NCBI RefSeq assembly: GCF_947496385.1
Contig: NZ_CANMCP010000001.1
Span: 496,001-560,000 of the forward strand
Origin: an uncultured Croceicoccus sp.
Lineage (GTDB): Bacteria > Pseudomonadota > Alphaproteobacteria > Sphingomonadales > Sphingomonadaceae
Direction of reading: 5' to 3'
DNA length: 64,000 bases
Position numbers and translations under genes: made by a program. Shown here in pieces: positions 9,393-17,775 of this stretch (its first letter is position 1; the number at the start of each line of letters is the position of its first letter). The notes under the pieces were generated by a model. It ran no database searches. It saw nothing but the letters and a program-made list of their open reading frames with translations, and was not told where the DNA came from.

Positions 9393-10360
9393 CGACGAGC
9401 CTCGTTCAGTTCGAAAAGGACGGCGCGCGCGGGCTGGCCGTCCTCGACGACGAGGGGGCGCATGTCGTGTCGGGCGTCGCCACGACGCTCGAACTTGCGA
9501 ACGCCTGCCTCGAAGACGGCACATCGCTCGCCGCCGCGGCGCAGGCCCGCCGGGGCGAGGCCATCGACCTCGCCGCCGTGCGCCTGCTCAGCCCCATCGA
9601 CCATCCGGACGACGCGCATCTTCTGGTGAGCGGGACCGGGCTCACCCATCTCGGTTCGGCGGAGGGGCGCGACCGCATGCACAAGGCCGCCGCGGCCGGC
9701 AATGCGACCGACACGATGCGCATGTTCCTCATGGGCCTCGAAGGCGGAAAACCCGAGACGGGCGAGGGGGTGCAGCCCGAATGGTTCTACAAGGGTGACG
9801 GATCCATCATCGCCGCGCCGGGCGAGCCGGTGGTCCAGCCGTCCTTTGCCGGGGACGGCGGCGAGGAACCGGAGATCGCCGGCGTCTACCTCATCGACGG
9901 CGAGGGCCGGCCACGCAGGCTCGGCTTCGCGCTGGGCAACGAGTTTTCGGACCACGTGACCGAGCAGGTGAACTATCTCTGGCTCGCCCATTCGAAGCTG
10001 CGCTCTGCCGCGCTTGGCCCGGAACTGCTGCTCGGCGATCTGCCCGCCCATGTGGAGGGAACGTCCCGCGTGCTTCGCGGGAAGGAAACGCTCTGGGAAA
10101 AGCCGTTTCTTTCGGGGGAGGCGAACATGTCGCACTCCATCGAAAACCTCGAACATCACCATTTCAAATATGCGTCCTTCCGCCGGCCCGGCGATCTCCA
10201 CGTGCATTTCTTCGGCACGGCGACCTTGTCCTTTGCCGACGCGGTGAAAACACGCGAGGACGACATTTTCGAGATCAGCGCCGCCCCGTTCCGGATGCCG
10301 GTGCGCAATCCGCTGCGCCGCGCGGCCGATGACGCGGACAGCCGCGTGGTTCCCCTATGA
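9389..10360 (+). CDS. AraD1-like 2-keto-3-deoxy-pentonate dehydratase (FAH family)
   Basis: Fumarylacetoacetate-hydrolase-fold protein of 323 aa resembling the AraD1 type, which dehydrates 2-keto-3-deoxy-pentonate to 2-oxoglutarate semialdehyde. The C-terminal part contains the acidic metal-site region (IENLEHHHFKYASFRRPGDL lies at about 251-270). The frame is open far upstream inside the aldehyde dehydrogenase gene, but the ATG at 9389 overlaps its stop (ATGA) and gives a full-length family member. It overlaps the Gfo/Idh gene by four bases too, so translation of the three is probably coupled. Specific activity is inferred from cluster context. Confidence 0.82.
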   Translation: MTTSLVQFEKDGARGLAVLDDEGAHVVSGVATTLELANACLEDGTSLAAAAQARRGEAIDLAAVRLLSPIDHPDDAHLLVSGTGLTHLGSAEGRDRMHKAAAAGNATDTMRMFLMGLEGGKPETGEGVQPEWFYKGDGSIIAAPGEPVVQPSFAGDGGEEPEIAGVYLIDGEGRPRRLGFALGNEFSDHVTEQVNYLWLAHSKLRSAALGPELLLGDLPAHVEGTSRVLRGKETLWEKPFLSGEANMSHSIENLEHHHFKYASFRRPGDLHVHFFGTATLSFADAVKTREDDIFEISAAPFRMPVRNPLRRAADDADSRVVPL

Positions 10361-11280
10361 TCCGGCTGGGTCTCGTCGGGCTGGGCAAGATCGCGCGCGA
10401 TCAGCATCTGCCCGCCATCGCGCGCACCGACGGCATCGAACTGGTCGCCGTAGCCAGCCCCCACGCGGTCGCCGACGTCCCGGTGTACCACGATATCGAG
10501 GCCATGCTCGCGAGCGAGACGCAGCTCGACGCCGTCGTCCTCTGTCAGCCGCCGCAATTGCGCTTCGATGCCGCAATGGCCGCTCTGCGCGCGGGCAAGC
10601 ACGTGTTCCTCGAAAAGCCGCCGGGCGTCACCCTGTCGGAGGTGGAGGCGCTTATCCAGAGTGCCGGCACGGCGGACCGCACGCTGTTCGCGGCATGGCA
10701 TTCGCGCGAGGGGGCAGGCGTCGCCAAGGCGCGCGCATGGCTCGCCGATCGAAGCGTGAAGGCGGCGCGGATCGAGTGGAAGGAGGACGTGCGCGTCTGG
10801 CATCCGGGGCAACACTGGATCTGGGAGCCGGGCGGCTTCGGCGTGTTCGATCCGGGTATCAACGCGCTTTCGATACTGACCGCGGTGCTGCCGGAGCCTG
10901 TTCGCGTGACGGGTGCGGTGCTCGACACCCCGGCGAACCGGGCCGCGCCCATCGCGGCAAGGCTCGACATGGCGACGGCGTCGGGTCAGCCGGTCGTGGC
11001 GGAGTTCGACTTTCTCCAGACCGGCCCGCAAAAATGGAACATTGCGGTGGACACCGACGCGGGCGAGCTGATGCTCCGCGAGGGGGGCAACCGGCTGTTC
11101 ATCGACGGTGAGGAAGTCGAAACCGGGGGCGAGCGGGAATATCCTGCGCTCTACGACCGGTTCGTGACACTTGTCCGCGAGGGGCGCAGTGATGTAGATA
11201 TTGCCCCGCTCCGCATCGTGGCGGATGCGTTTCTGTGCGGTCGCGGCCGGACGGTGGACCCTTTTCACGAGGATGGGTGA
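10357..11280 (+). CDS. Gfo/Idh/MocA family sugar 1-dehydrogenase
   Basis: NAD(P)-dependent oxidoreductase of 307 aa that would oxidise a pentose (or D-galactose) at C1 to the lactone. Residues 1-120 are a Rossmann domain starting LGLVGLGKIARDQHLPA, with the family Lys87 in FLEKPPG; the rest is the alpha/beta substrate domain. Length and the WHPGQHWIWEPGGFGVFDPG segment resemble L-arabinose/D-galactose 1-dehydrogenases (AraA/Gal-type). With the lactonase, dehydratase, AraD1 and semialdehyde dehydrogenase it completes a five-enzyme non-phosphorylative route to 2-oxoglutarate. The exact sugar cannot be decided from sequence. Confidence 0.85.
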   Translation: MIRLGLVGLGKIARDQHLPAIARTDGIELVAVASPHAVADVPVYHDIEAMLASETQLDAVVLCQPPQLRFDAAMAALRAGKHVFLEKPPGVTLSEVEALIQSAGTADRTLFAAWHSREGAGVAKARAWLADRSVKAARIEWKEDVRVWHPGQHWIWEPGGFGVFDPGINALSILTAVLPEPVRVTGAVLDTPANRAAPIAARLDMATASGQPVVAEFDFLQTGPQKWNIAVDTDAGELMLREGGNRLFIDGEEVETGGEREYPALYDRFVTLVREGRSDVDIAPLRIVADAFLCGRGRTVDPFHEDG

Positions 11281-11293
11281 GAGTCAGCATCGC

Positions 11294-12001
11294 ATGAGCG
11301 GGCGCCGGGAACGCATGAACCAACTCGTCGCGCGCAAGATCGGGACGGAGATTCTCAAGGGCGAACGCCCGCCCGGCAGCGGTTTCAGGGGGGAGATCGA
11401 GGAGGCGGACGCGTGGGGCGTGTCCCGCACCGTCTATCGCGAGGCGATGCGCTCGCTCATCGCGAAGGGCCTGATCGAGAGTAGGCCGCGCCGCGGCACC
11501 CACGTGCGCGATCCGCATCACTGGAACCTGCTCGATCTCGACATCCTGTCATGGATCCTCTCGGACGAGCCGGATCCGGCGTTCTCGGGCGAAATCTTCG
11601 AATTGCGCGCCATCATCGAGCCGGCCGCCGCGGCCATGGCGGCACAGCGCCGTAGCGATGCCCATCTCGCCCGGATGGAAGACGCACTGAACCAGATGGA
11701 AAGGGCGGGGCTCGCCACGGACGAGGGGCGGCTTGCCGACCGGGCCTTCCACGCGGCGATCTTCGATGCGTCGGGCAATAATTTCTTCATCGCCCTGTCC
11801 GCACCGGTCGAGGCGGCGGTCGGCATGACCACCCGGTTCAAGCAGGAAAATCAGGCCGAACCACGCGATTCCCTCCCCGACCATCAGGCCGTCTTTGCCG
11901 CCATCGCGAAACAGGATGCGGATGCGGCGTCCCGCACGATGGCAAAGCTCGTGACGCTGGCGTGGGACGACATGCGGCTCGCCGTCGGGCCACGCGACTA
12001 G
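11294..12001 (+). CDS. GntR/FadR-family transcriptional regulator
   Basis: Regulator of about 235 aa with an N-terminal winged helix (WGVSRTVYREAMRSLIAKGLI, shown as GVSRTVYREAMRSL, about 35-55; then SRPRRGTHV) and a C-terminal all-helical FCD ligand domain (metal-ligand-like residues in DRAFHAAIFDASGN and DHQAVFAAI). It most likely senses a pathway intermediate and controls the divergent sugar promoters at 5892-5938. Starts at 11273 (overlapping the previous stop), 11294 and 11315 are all possible; 11294 was chosen for its better spacing from GGTGAGAG. Last gene of the cluster. Confidence 0.85.
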   Translation: MSGRRERMNQLVARKIGTEILKGERPPGSGFRGEIEEADAWGVSRTVYREAMRSLIAKGLIESRPRRGTHVRDPHHWNLLDLDILSWILSDEPDPAFSGEIFELRAIIEPAAAAMAAQRRSDAHLARMEDALNQMERAGLATDEGRLADRAFHAAIFDASGNNFFIALSAPVEAAVGMTTRFKQENQAEPRDSLPDHQAVFAAIAKQDADAASRTMAKLVTLAWDDMRLAVGPRD

Positions 12002-12147
12002 ACCCCGCGCCCGGCAGCGGCTCGCCAGCCATTGCGGACGGCGGCATCGGTGTCCTGCCCCTTTTCGTGCACGCTCCGCGGGCAGGGCGTGCGGCCGTCC
12101 GGAACGGGACTGCACCTGCGGCGTCTTCGCATGAAAGGAGACATTTC

Positions 12148-13119
12148 ATGCCCGATACGCCGCTTACCAACGCCGCGCGCGACCTGCCCGAAAATCGCGC
12201 CGTCATGCTGACCCGCATGGGGAAGGATGGCGCGATCGAGGTGCGCGATGCGACCATGCCCGCCCCCCACGACGACGGGATCGTGATCCGTGTCGAGGCG
12301 GCGAGCGTCAATCCCGTGGACTGGAAAATCCGCGATGGGGCGGCGCCGTTCGTCGACGAGGATGACCTGCCCGCGCCGATGGGTCGCGATTGCGCGGGAA
12401 CGATCGCGCTGCTCGGCCCGGCGGCGCACAACATGCTGAGCATCGGGCAAAGAGTGATGGCGCATGTCGGCGGCTTCGAACGCGGCGGGCAGGCCCGCTT
12501 CGTCCGCGTCGACGCGACCGAATTCACGGCCATTCCCGACGGCGTGTCGACGATTGACGCAGGCGCGGTCGGCCTGATCGGGATGACCGCGTGGCAGGGG
12601 CTTTTCGATCATGGCGGGCTGGAGGCGGGGCAGAGCGTGCTCATCCACGGCGGCGCGGGCGGTGTCGGCCATCTCGCGGTGCAGCTTGCGCGGATCAAGG
12701 GGGCGACCGTCTATGCGACCTGCTCCGGCGAGGACGTCGATTTCGTCGAATCGCTCGGCGCGAAGATGGTGATCGATTACGAAGCGCAGGATTTCGAGGA
12801 TGTCGTGAACGACTTGGATCTCGTGTTCGACCTCATCGGCGGAGAGGTGCAGGAACGCTCCCTCGCCGTGATCAGGGACGGCGGCACGCTCATCACGACG
12901 GTCGCGGAGAACGATACGATCGAGGCGCCGCGCGGCATCCGTGTCGAAAGTTACATGGCGAGCCCGGACAACGGGGTGCTCGCCGCGATTCTCGACCATA
13001 TGAAGGATGAGACGCTGCGCGTGGAGGTGGCAAAGACCTTTCCTCTCGACGCGGCGCAGGACGGCTATGTCCATAATCGCGAGGGGCACGACCGTGGGAA
13101 AACCGTGCTGCTCGTATGA
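12148..13119 (+). CDS. Zinc-independent quinone oxidoreductase-like MDR protein
   Basis: Medium-chain dehydrogenase/reductase of 323 aa. The N-terminal GroES-like half contains VEAASVNPVDWKIRDG, and the NADPH-binding half starts with the motif LIHGGAGGVGHLAVQLARI (AGGVG). Zinc-binding cysteines of true alcohol dehydrogenases are absent, so it should reduce quinones or activated double bonds with NADPH. AAAGGAG at 12134-12140 fixes the ATG at 12148. It follows the GntR gene after 146 bases without an obvious terminator; a role in the sugar pathway is not indicated. Confidence 0.88.
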   Translation: MPDTPLTNAARDLPENRAVMLTRMGKDGAIEVRDATMPAPHDDGIVIRVEAASVNPVDWKIRDGAAPFVDEDDLPAPMGRDCAGTIALLGPAAHNMLSIGQRVMAHVGGFERGGQARFVRVDATEFTAIPDGVSTIDAGAVGLIGMTAWQGLFDHGGLEAGQSVLIHGGAGGVGHLAVQLARIKGATVYATCSGEDVDFVESLGAKMVIDYEAQDFEDVVNDLDLVFDLIGGEVQERSLAVIRDGGTLITTVAENDTIEAPRGIRVESYMASPDNGVLAAILDHMKDETLRVEVAKTFPLDAAQDGYVHNREGHDRGKTVLLV

Positions 13120-13224
13120 TACGCGAGCCGCCGCAGAACCCTGCGCGAACCGCATTTCCGGGCAAGCATGCGATAGAATCGATAGGCATGCCGTAAGTCT
13201 TGGTCAACGAACCTGTGTTAATGC

Positions 13225-15168
13225 ATGTTCGTGAAATTCCGGCCATCATTTCCCCGGCGCTATGCCAGACAATTGGGCGCGGTTGCGGCGTTGATCATGA
13301 CGCCGGCAGCCGTTGTCGGGGAGGCCGCCGCCCATTGCATCGGGAGCGATGATCCCGTCATCATCCGGCTGGAGCGGGAAACCGGGCGCGATCCCAAGGC
13401 CGCGGTGGACATGATCGCAAGGCAGATCGCGCGGACCGACCGTGAGGACAGGAACCGGCTGGCCTTGCTCTATCTCGCCAAGTTCAAGGCAACGTACATG
13501 AGCGGGGGCGACGCCTTGCCCCTGCTCGAAAAAGCGCGGCAGGCGGCGAGCGGATTCCCGCCCGATCACGTGGCGAACCTCACGATCCGGCTTGCCGATG
13601 TTCCGTTGATGGACGACAATGCGGCAAAGCTGCGAGCCCTCGCGGCCATCACGCGCGATTACGGTTCGCTGCCGGAGGGAAGCATGGCGCGCACGTGCCG
13701 GGGGCTCAATCTCGCCTTCGAATATGCGATGCGCAACCGCCCGCGCGAGGCGTTCATCCTTGCAACGCAGGCCTATCGCAACAGCGAGGCGCACAAGGAT
13801 ACGATCGCCCGGGCAAGCGCGGCATCCTTTCTCGCCTATCTCGTGTCGACGGGCCGCGATTTCGCCTATGCCAGGGAGTTGCAGACCGAGGCACTCGCCA
13901 TTTTCCTCAAGCTCGGGCAGGCCGATCTCGCCTCCAATGAGCTGGTCCTGCGCGGATATGCGCAGCTTGCGGACGATGAGTGGAAAGGCGCGCTGGACGA
14001 TTTCGATGCCGCCGCCGATCTCTCGCGCCGATACGACAATTCCTATGCGGTCCATTATGCAGAACTTGGATCCTGCATGGCGGCGCTCGACGGGGAGGCT
14101 TTTGAAACGGCGGCCCCGGCGTGCGAAAGTGCGTATGCCGGGTTCGCGCCCGAGGGCGGGCCGAAGGCGTTTGCCGCGGCCGCTTCGCTCGCCGGTCTTC
14201 GCGTTGCGCAGGGTGACCCGCGCGAGGCGATTGCGCTGCTCGATCCGCTGCTTGCCGGCGAACGCGGCGAAAATCAGATCGAGGACTGGATGGTTGCGTT
14301 CAGGACGCGCGCGGATGCGCTCGCATCGGTCGACCGCTACGCCGAGGCTTATGCCGATCTGCAGAAGGTGACCGAACTGTCCGAAGCCTACGTCGAAACC
14401 GAACTCGAGAGCGGGACGACGGCCCTGCGCGCCCGGTTCAAGACGCGCGAGCTCGAGGACAGCCTCGCGGAGGAGCAACGGCGCAGCGAGGCACGACTGC
14501 GGCTTGTCACTGTCGTCGTCCTGGGTGCGATCGTGACCTTTTCTCTCCTTGGCATTCTCGTCTTCGTGCTGGCGCGCCATCGGCGGCAATTCCGCCGGCT
14601 CGCCATGACGGATCCGCTGACCGGTCTTGCCAATCGCCGGGCGACCCTGCGCAAGGCGGAGGACGTGTTTCACAATAATGAAGCAGGGCACGCCGACGCG
14701 TCCTTTGCCCTGCTCGACATCGATCATTTCAAATCGTGCAATGACGAATTCGGCCATGATGCCGGCGATCGGGTCTTGAGCACGTTTGCCAGTATCATCG
14801 AAAGCTGCGTCCGGCCGGGCGATGCGGTGGGACGATGGGGCGGGGAGGAGTTCCTGCTCATCGCCCCGGATGCGAGCGGCAAGGAGCTTGTGCGCATGAT
14901 CGAGCGGGTCCGCCACGAAGCCGAAGCGGAGTATTTCGATTACGCCCCCGGTTTCCGCCTGCGGTTCAGCGCCGGCATCGCCGAGCTGAGCGAGGCGGGC
15001 GGAGAGCCTGACGCTTGCATAAAGCTGGCCGATCGGCGCCTCTATTACGCCAAGGCGCGGGGCCGGAATCAGAGCTGCGCGGAAGGGGACGGCATGTTCG
15101 GCAAGGAAGCGGCGGCAGAGCGAAGCCTGCCGCATGCCGTGGGACGGGCGGCGGGCCTGTCTGCTTGA
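13225..15168 (+). CDS. Membrane diguanylate cyclase with periplasmic TPR-like sensor
   Basis: Predicted c-di-GMP synthase of 647 aa. A signal/anchor segment lies near residues 18-40, then a helical, TPR-like periplasmic region (about 45-400), a coiled-coil-like stretch, one membrane helix (about 425-447) and a cytoplasmic GGDEF domain (about 460-620). The active-site signature is GGEEF (539-543), so catalysis is probably intact, and RPGD (530-533), five residues before it, is a product-inhibition I-site. The ligand sensed by the helical domain is unknown. Start choice is uncertain because no clear ribosome-binding site precedes the ATG at 13225; a GTG lies two codons later. Confidence 0.88.
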   Translation: MFVKFRPSFPRRYARQLGAVAALIMTPAAVVGEAAAHCIGSDDPVIIRLERETGRDPKAAVDMIARQIARTDREDRNRLALLYLAKFKATYMSGGDALPLLEKARQAASGFPPDHVANLTIRLADVPLMDDNAAKLRALAAITRDYGSLPEGSMARTCRGLNLAFEYAMRNRPREAFILATQAYRNSEAHKDTIARASAASFLAYLVSTGRDFAYARELQTEALAIFLKLGQADLASNELVLRGYAQLADDEWKGALDDFDAAADLSRRYDNSYAVHYAELGSCMAALDGEAFETAAPACESAYAGFAPEGGPKAFAAAASLAGLRVAQGDPREAIALLDPLLAGERGENQIEDWMVAFRTRADALASVDRYAEAYADLQKVTELSEAYVETELESGTTALRARFKTRELEDSLAEEQRRSEARLRLVTVVVLGAIVTFSLLGILVFVLARHRRQFRRLAMTDPLTGLANRRATLRKAEDVFHNNEAGHADASFALLDIDHFKSCNDEFGHDAGDRVLSTFASIIESCVRPGDAVGRWGGEEFLLIAPDASGKELVRMIERVRHEAEAEYFDYAPGFRLRFSAGIAELSEAGGEPDACIKLADRRLYYAKARGRNQSCAEGDGMFGKEAAAERSLPHAVGRAAGLSA

Positions 15169-15253
15169 ACCTACTGGCCGCGTGACCTTCGGGGAATCCG
15201 CGCCATGCGCCGCGCGTCGGCGGCCGGGTGTCGTGCAACCGCGCGAGGCTTGA

Positions 15254-15259
15254 TATAAT
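15254..15259 (+). promoter_or_regulatory. Extended -10 element before the thiolase gene
   Basis: A perfect TATAAT preceded by TG (TTGATATAAT, 15250-15259) is an extended -10 element. No good -35 lies 16-18 bases upstream. It is 203 bases before the thiolase ATG and is the only promoter-like signal I see in the 293-base gap 15169-15461, which otherwise holds no convincing gene. Confidence 0.4.
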
Positions 15260-15461
15260 CGCGATCGGGCGTAACGAAATTGCGCAAGCCGCAATGGGCT
15301 CGTGATCATGGCGAAGCGGAGGCGCCCGCAAAGGAATTATTCCTTTTCGCCAAACCCTCGCTATGCCATGCGGCGGTTCGAACGGGGCATTCGCCCCTTG
15401 CGGCCAAAGCGCCGACCAACCCGCCATGTCGCCCTATGTCTACAGAAAGGCACCCGACCTC

Positions 15462-16667
15462 ATGACCCAGGCCTTTATCTGCGATGCCATCCGCACTCCC
15501 GTCGGCAAGCTGAACGGTGCGCTCGCCAGCGTTCGCGCCGACGATCTTGCCGCTCTTCCGCTGCGTGCGCTCGTCCGGCGCAACGAGGCCGTCGACTGGG
15601 CCGGAGTGGACGACGTCATCCTGGGCTGCGCCAATCAGGCGGGTGAGGACAATCGCAACGTCGCGCGCATGGCGGTGCTGCTCTCGGGCATGCCGGAAAG
15701 CGTGCCCGGCGTGACGGTGAACCGGCTCTGCGCCTCTGGTATGAACGCGGTGGGTCTTGCCGCGCAGGCGATCCGTTGCGGCGATGCGCAGATGATCGTG
15801 GCGGGCGGCGCGGAGAGCATGTCGCGCGCACCCTATGTCATGGGCAAGGCGCGAACCGCATTCGACCGGGCGCAGACGATCGAGGATACGACGCTGGGCT
15901 GGCGTTTCGTGAACCCGGCGATGAAGGCGGCCTATGGCGTCGATTCCATGCCGCAGACCGGCGAAAACGTGGCCGACCAATGGGGCGTCACCCGCGAGGA
16001 TCAGGACCGTTTCGCGCTCGCCAGCCAGCACAAGGCCAAGGCCGCCATCGCCGCCGGACGTTTCGCGGTCGAGATCGAGCCGGTCGAAATTCCGCAGCGC
16101 AAGGGTCCGCCGACCGTGTTTGCACAGGACGAGCATCCCCGCGACACTACGCGCGAAGCGCTCGCGGGGTTGAAGCCGGTGGTGCGCGCGGATGGCACGA
16201 TCACCGCGGGCAACGCCTCCGGCCTCAATGACGGGGCGGCGGCGATGATCGTCGCGTCGGAAAAGGCGGCGGCGGCAAATGGCCTGACGCCGCGGGCGCG
16301 CGTGCTGTCCATGGCGGCATCGGGCATCGCGCCGCGCGTCATGGGCGTCGGCCCGGTCGAAGCGGCGCGCAAGGCGCTCGCCCTCGCTGGGGTGGATGTC
16401 GGCGATCTTTCGGTGATCGAACTCAACGAAGCCTTCGCAAGCCAGGCAATCGCCACGCTGCGCGATCTCGGTATCGACCCGCTCGACGATGCGCGGGTCA
16501 ATCCGAACGGCGGCGCCATTGCGCTGGGTCATCCGCTCGGCATGTCAGGCGCACGGATCGCCATGACCGCGGTCGAGGAATTGCAGCGGACCGAAGGCCG
16601 CTACGCGCTGATCTTCATGTGCGTCGGCGTCGGGCAGGGCATGGCAATGATCGTCGAACGCGTCTGA
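15462..16667 (+). CDS. pcaF: 3-oxoadipyl-CoA thiolase-type acetyl-CoA acyltransferase
   Basis: Thiolase of 401 aa, length and sequence close to PcaF/PaaJ, which cleave 3-oxoadipyl-CoA to succinyl-CoA and acetyl-CoA at the end of aromatic (protocatechuate, phenylacetate) breakdown. The nucleophilic Cys is in VNRLCASGMNA, the His in ALGHPLGMSG and the second Cys in FMCVGVGQG. A distinctive PcaF-like insertion, DRAQTIEDTTLGWRFVNPAM, is present. The frame opens at 15363, but the ATG at 15462 follows AGAAAGG and begins the usual MTQAFICDAIRTPVG. No other beta-ketoadipate genes are adjacent, so the in vivo substrate is inferred from similarity only. Confidence 0.85.
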   Translation: MTQAFICDAIRTPVGKLNGALASVRADDLAALPLRALVRRNEAVDWAGVDDVILGCANQAGEDNRNVARMAVLLSGMPESVPGVTVNRLCASGMNAVGLAAQAIRCGDAQMIVAGGAESMSRAPYVMGKARTAFDRAQTIEDTTLGWRFVNPAMKAAYGVDSMPQTGENVADQWGVTREDQDRFALASQHKAKAAIAAGRFAVEIEPVEIPQRKGPPTVFAQDEHPRDTTREALAGLKPVVRADGTITAGNASGLNDGAAAMIVASEKAAAANGLTPRARVLSMAASGIAPRVMGVGPVEAARKALALAGVDVGDLSVIELNEAFASQAIATLRDLGIDPLDDARVNPNGGAIALGHPLGMSGARIAMTAVEELQRTEGRYALIFMCVGVGQGMAMIVERV

Positions 16668-17079
16668 TCACTCTCGCGGTGTGTGCTTGCCCCGCACGGG
16701 GCGGTGCGCATCCACGCTGTCGCCGCACGGCGGATGGCGGGCAATTGTGCACGCGGCTGGCGCCGTGCACGGTTTGTGAACCGATGTCGACCGGCTGCAA
16801 TGCCGGGCCGGCTCGCGACTTTTGCGCAGTGCCCGCATGCCCGCCCTGCCGCCTCCGTTCCGTATCCCGAACATGATCCGCTGACGTTCCTCCCGCACCT
16901 CATCATCATCGAGAACTTCGGGACGTTGCCTTCCCCGCCGCCGGACGGACAAATCCGCGCGGCTTGATCAGTCGTGCCATTCGTGTCGTATATTTCTGCA
17001 TTGTAACAGAGTGTTTCTGGAACAAGGTCGGTTCGGGTCTGTTTGTCTATCGTCTTCGAAACAAAAAGGAAGAACGGTG
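16668..17079. other. 412-base intergenic region before the rhodopsin operon
   Basis: No convincing gene. A small hairpin GCCCC-GCAC-GGGGC (16689-16702) lies just after the thiolase gene but lacks a T run. Near the rhodopsin gene the DNA becomes AT-richer; TTGATC at 16964-16969 and TATATT at 16989-16994 resemble promoter elements but are 19 bases apart, so I do not call a promoter. Confidence 0.4.
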
Positions 17080-17775
17080 ATGAGCACGGATAATCTGCCA
17101 CTATTGATTGGCTTTATCGTCATGAGTGTGAGTTCGCTCGCACTTTACGTGAGTGGGGACAAAGGAAAGACGTTCCGACACCATACCCATTTTCATTCCG
17201 TCGTGCCCTTCATCGCGGCGACTGCCTATCTCGCCATGCTGCTGGGTGTTGGCGTCATCGAGATTGGCGGCGAGACGATTTATCTTGCGCGCTATGCCGA
17301 CTGGACGGTGACGACGCCGATCCTGTTGACGGGCCTCGTGCTGACTGCGCTTCACGAGCATCACCGCTTTTCCGGCTTTGTCGTGTCCGTCGTGATTCTC
17401 GACGTGCTCATGGTGCTGACCGGGTTGCTGTCCGCGCTGGCGCCCGATGCCGGCGCGCGCTGGATCTGGTTCTGGTGGAGCTCGGCGGCATTTGCGGGCG
17501 TGCTGTACCTCCTGTGGAAGCCCGTGCGCGAACGGAGCGAACATTACGGTCAGCCGCTCGATTCCATCTACAAGAAGAACCTTGCCTTCGTGACGGTTGT
17601 CTGGCTCGCCTATCCCATCGTATTCGCGATCGGGCCGCAGGGGCTTCGCATTACCGATACCGTCACGAATGTCTGGATCATCTTGGCGCTCGATATCATT
17701 GCCAAGGTCGTTTACGGTTTCGTTTCGGTCCGCCGGTTCGGCAAGGTCGACGAGACCGCGGTCGATCTCGCGTAA
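17080..17775 (+). CDS. Proton-pumping rhodopsin, DTG type
   Basis: Seven-helix retinal protein of 231 aa. Residues align with bacteriorhodopsin without difficulty: Arg71 (BR R82), proton acceptor Asp74 (D85), Trp75, Thr78 (T89), Asp205 (D212) and retinal Lys209 (K216) in ALDIIAKVVYG. The cytoplasmic donor position (D96) is Gly85, giving the motif D-T-G, and helix B carries His39 at the position of BR T46 (FHSVVP). A DTG motif with a helix-B histidine defines a known proteobacterial proton-pump group in which the His replaces the carboxylic donor (Harris and colleagues). Leu at the PR-105/BR-93 position predicts green absorption. The ATG at 17080 has AAAAAGGAAG upstream. Its TAA overlaps the next ATG by one base. 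Confidence 0.95.
   Translation: MSTDNLPLLIGFIVMSVSSLALYVSGDKGKTFRHHTHFHSVVPFIAATAYLAMLLGVGVIEIGGETIYLARYADWTVTTPILLTGLVLTALHEHHRFSGFVVSVVILDVLMVLTGLLSALAPDAGARWIWFWWSSAAFAGVLYLLWKPVRERSEHYGQPLDSIYKKNLAFVTVVWLAYPIVFAIGPQGLRITDTVTNVWIILALDIIAKVVYGFVSVRRFGKVDETAVDLA

Noticed and set aside
16689-16702. Terminator after the thiolase gene
   Set aside because: A short GCCCC/GGGGC hairpin exists but there is no T run and the stem is only five bases.
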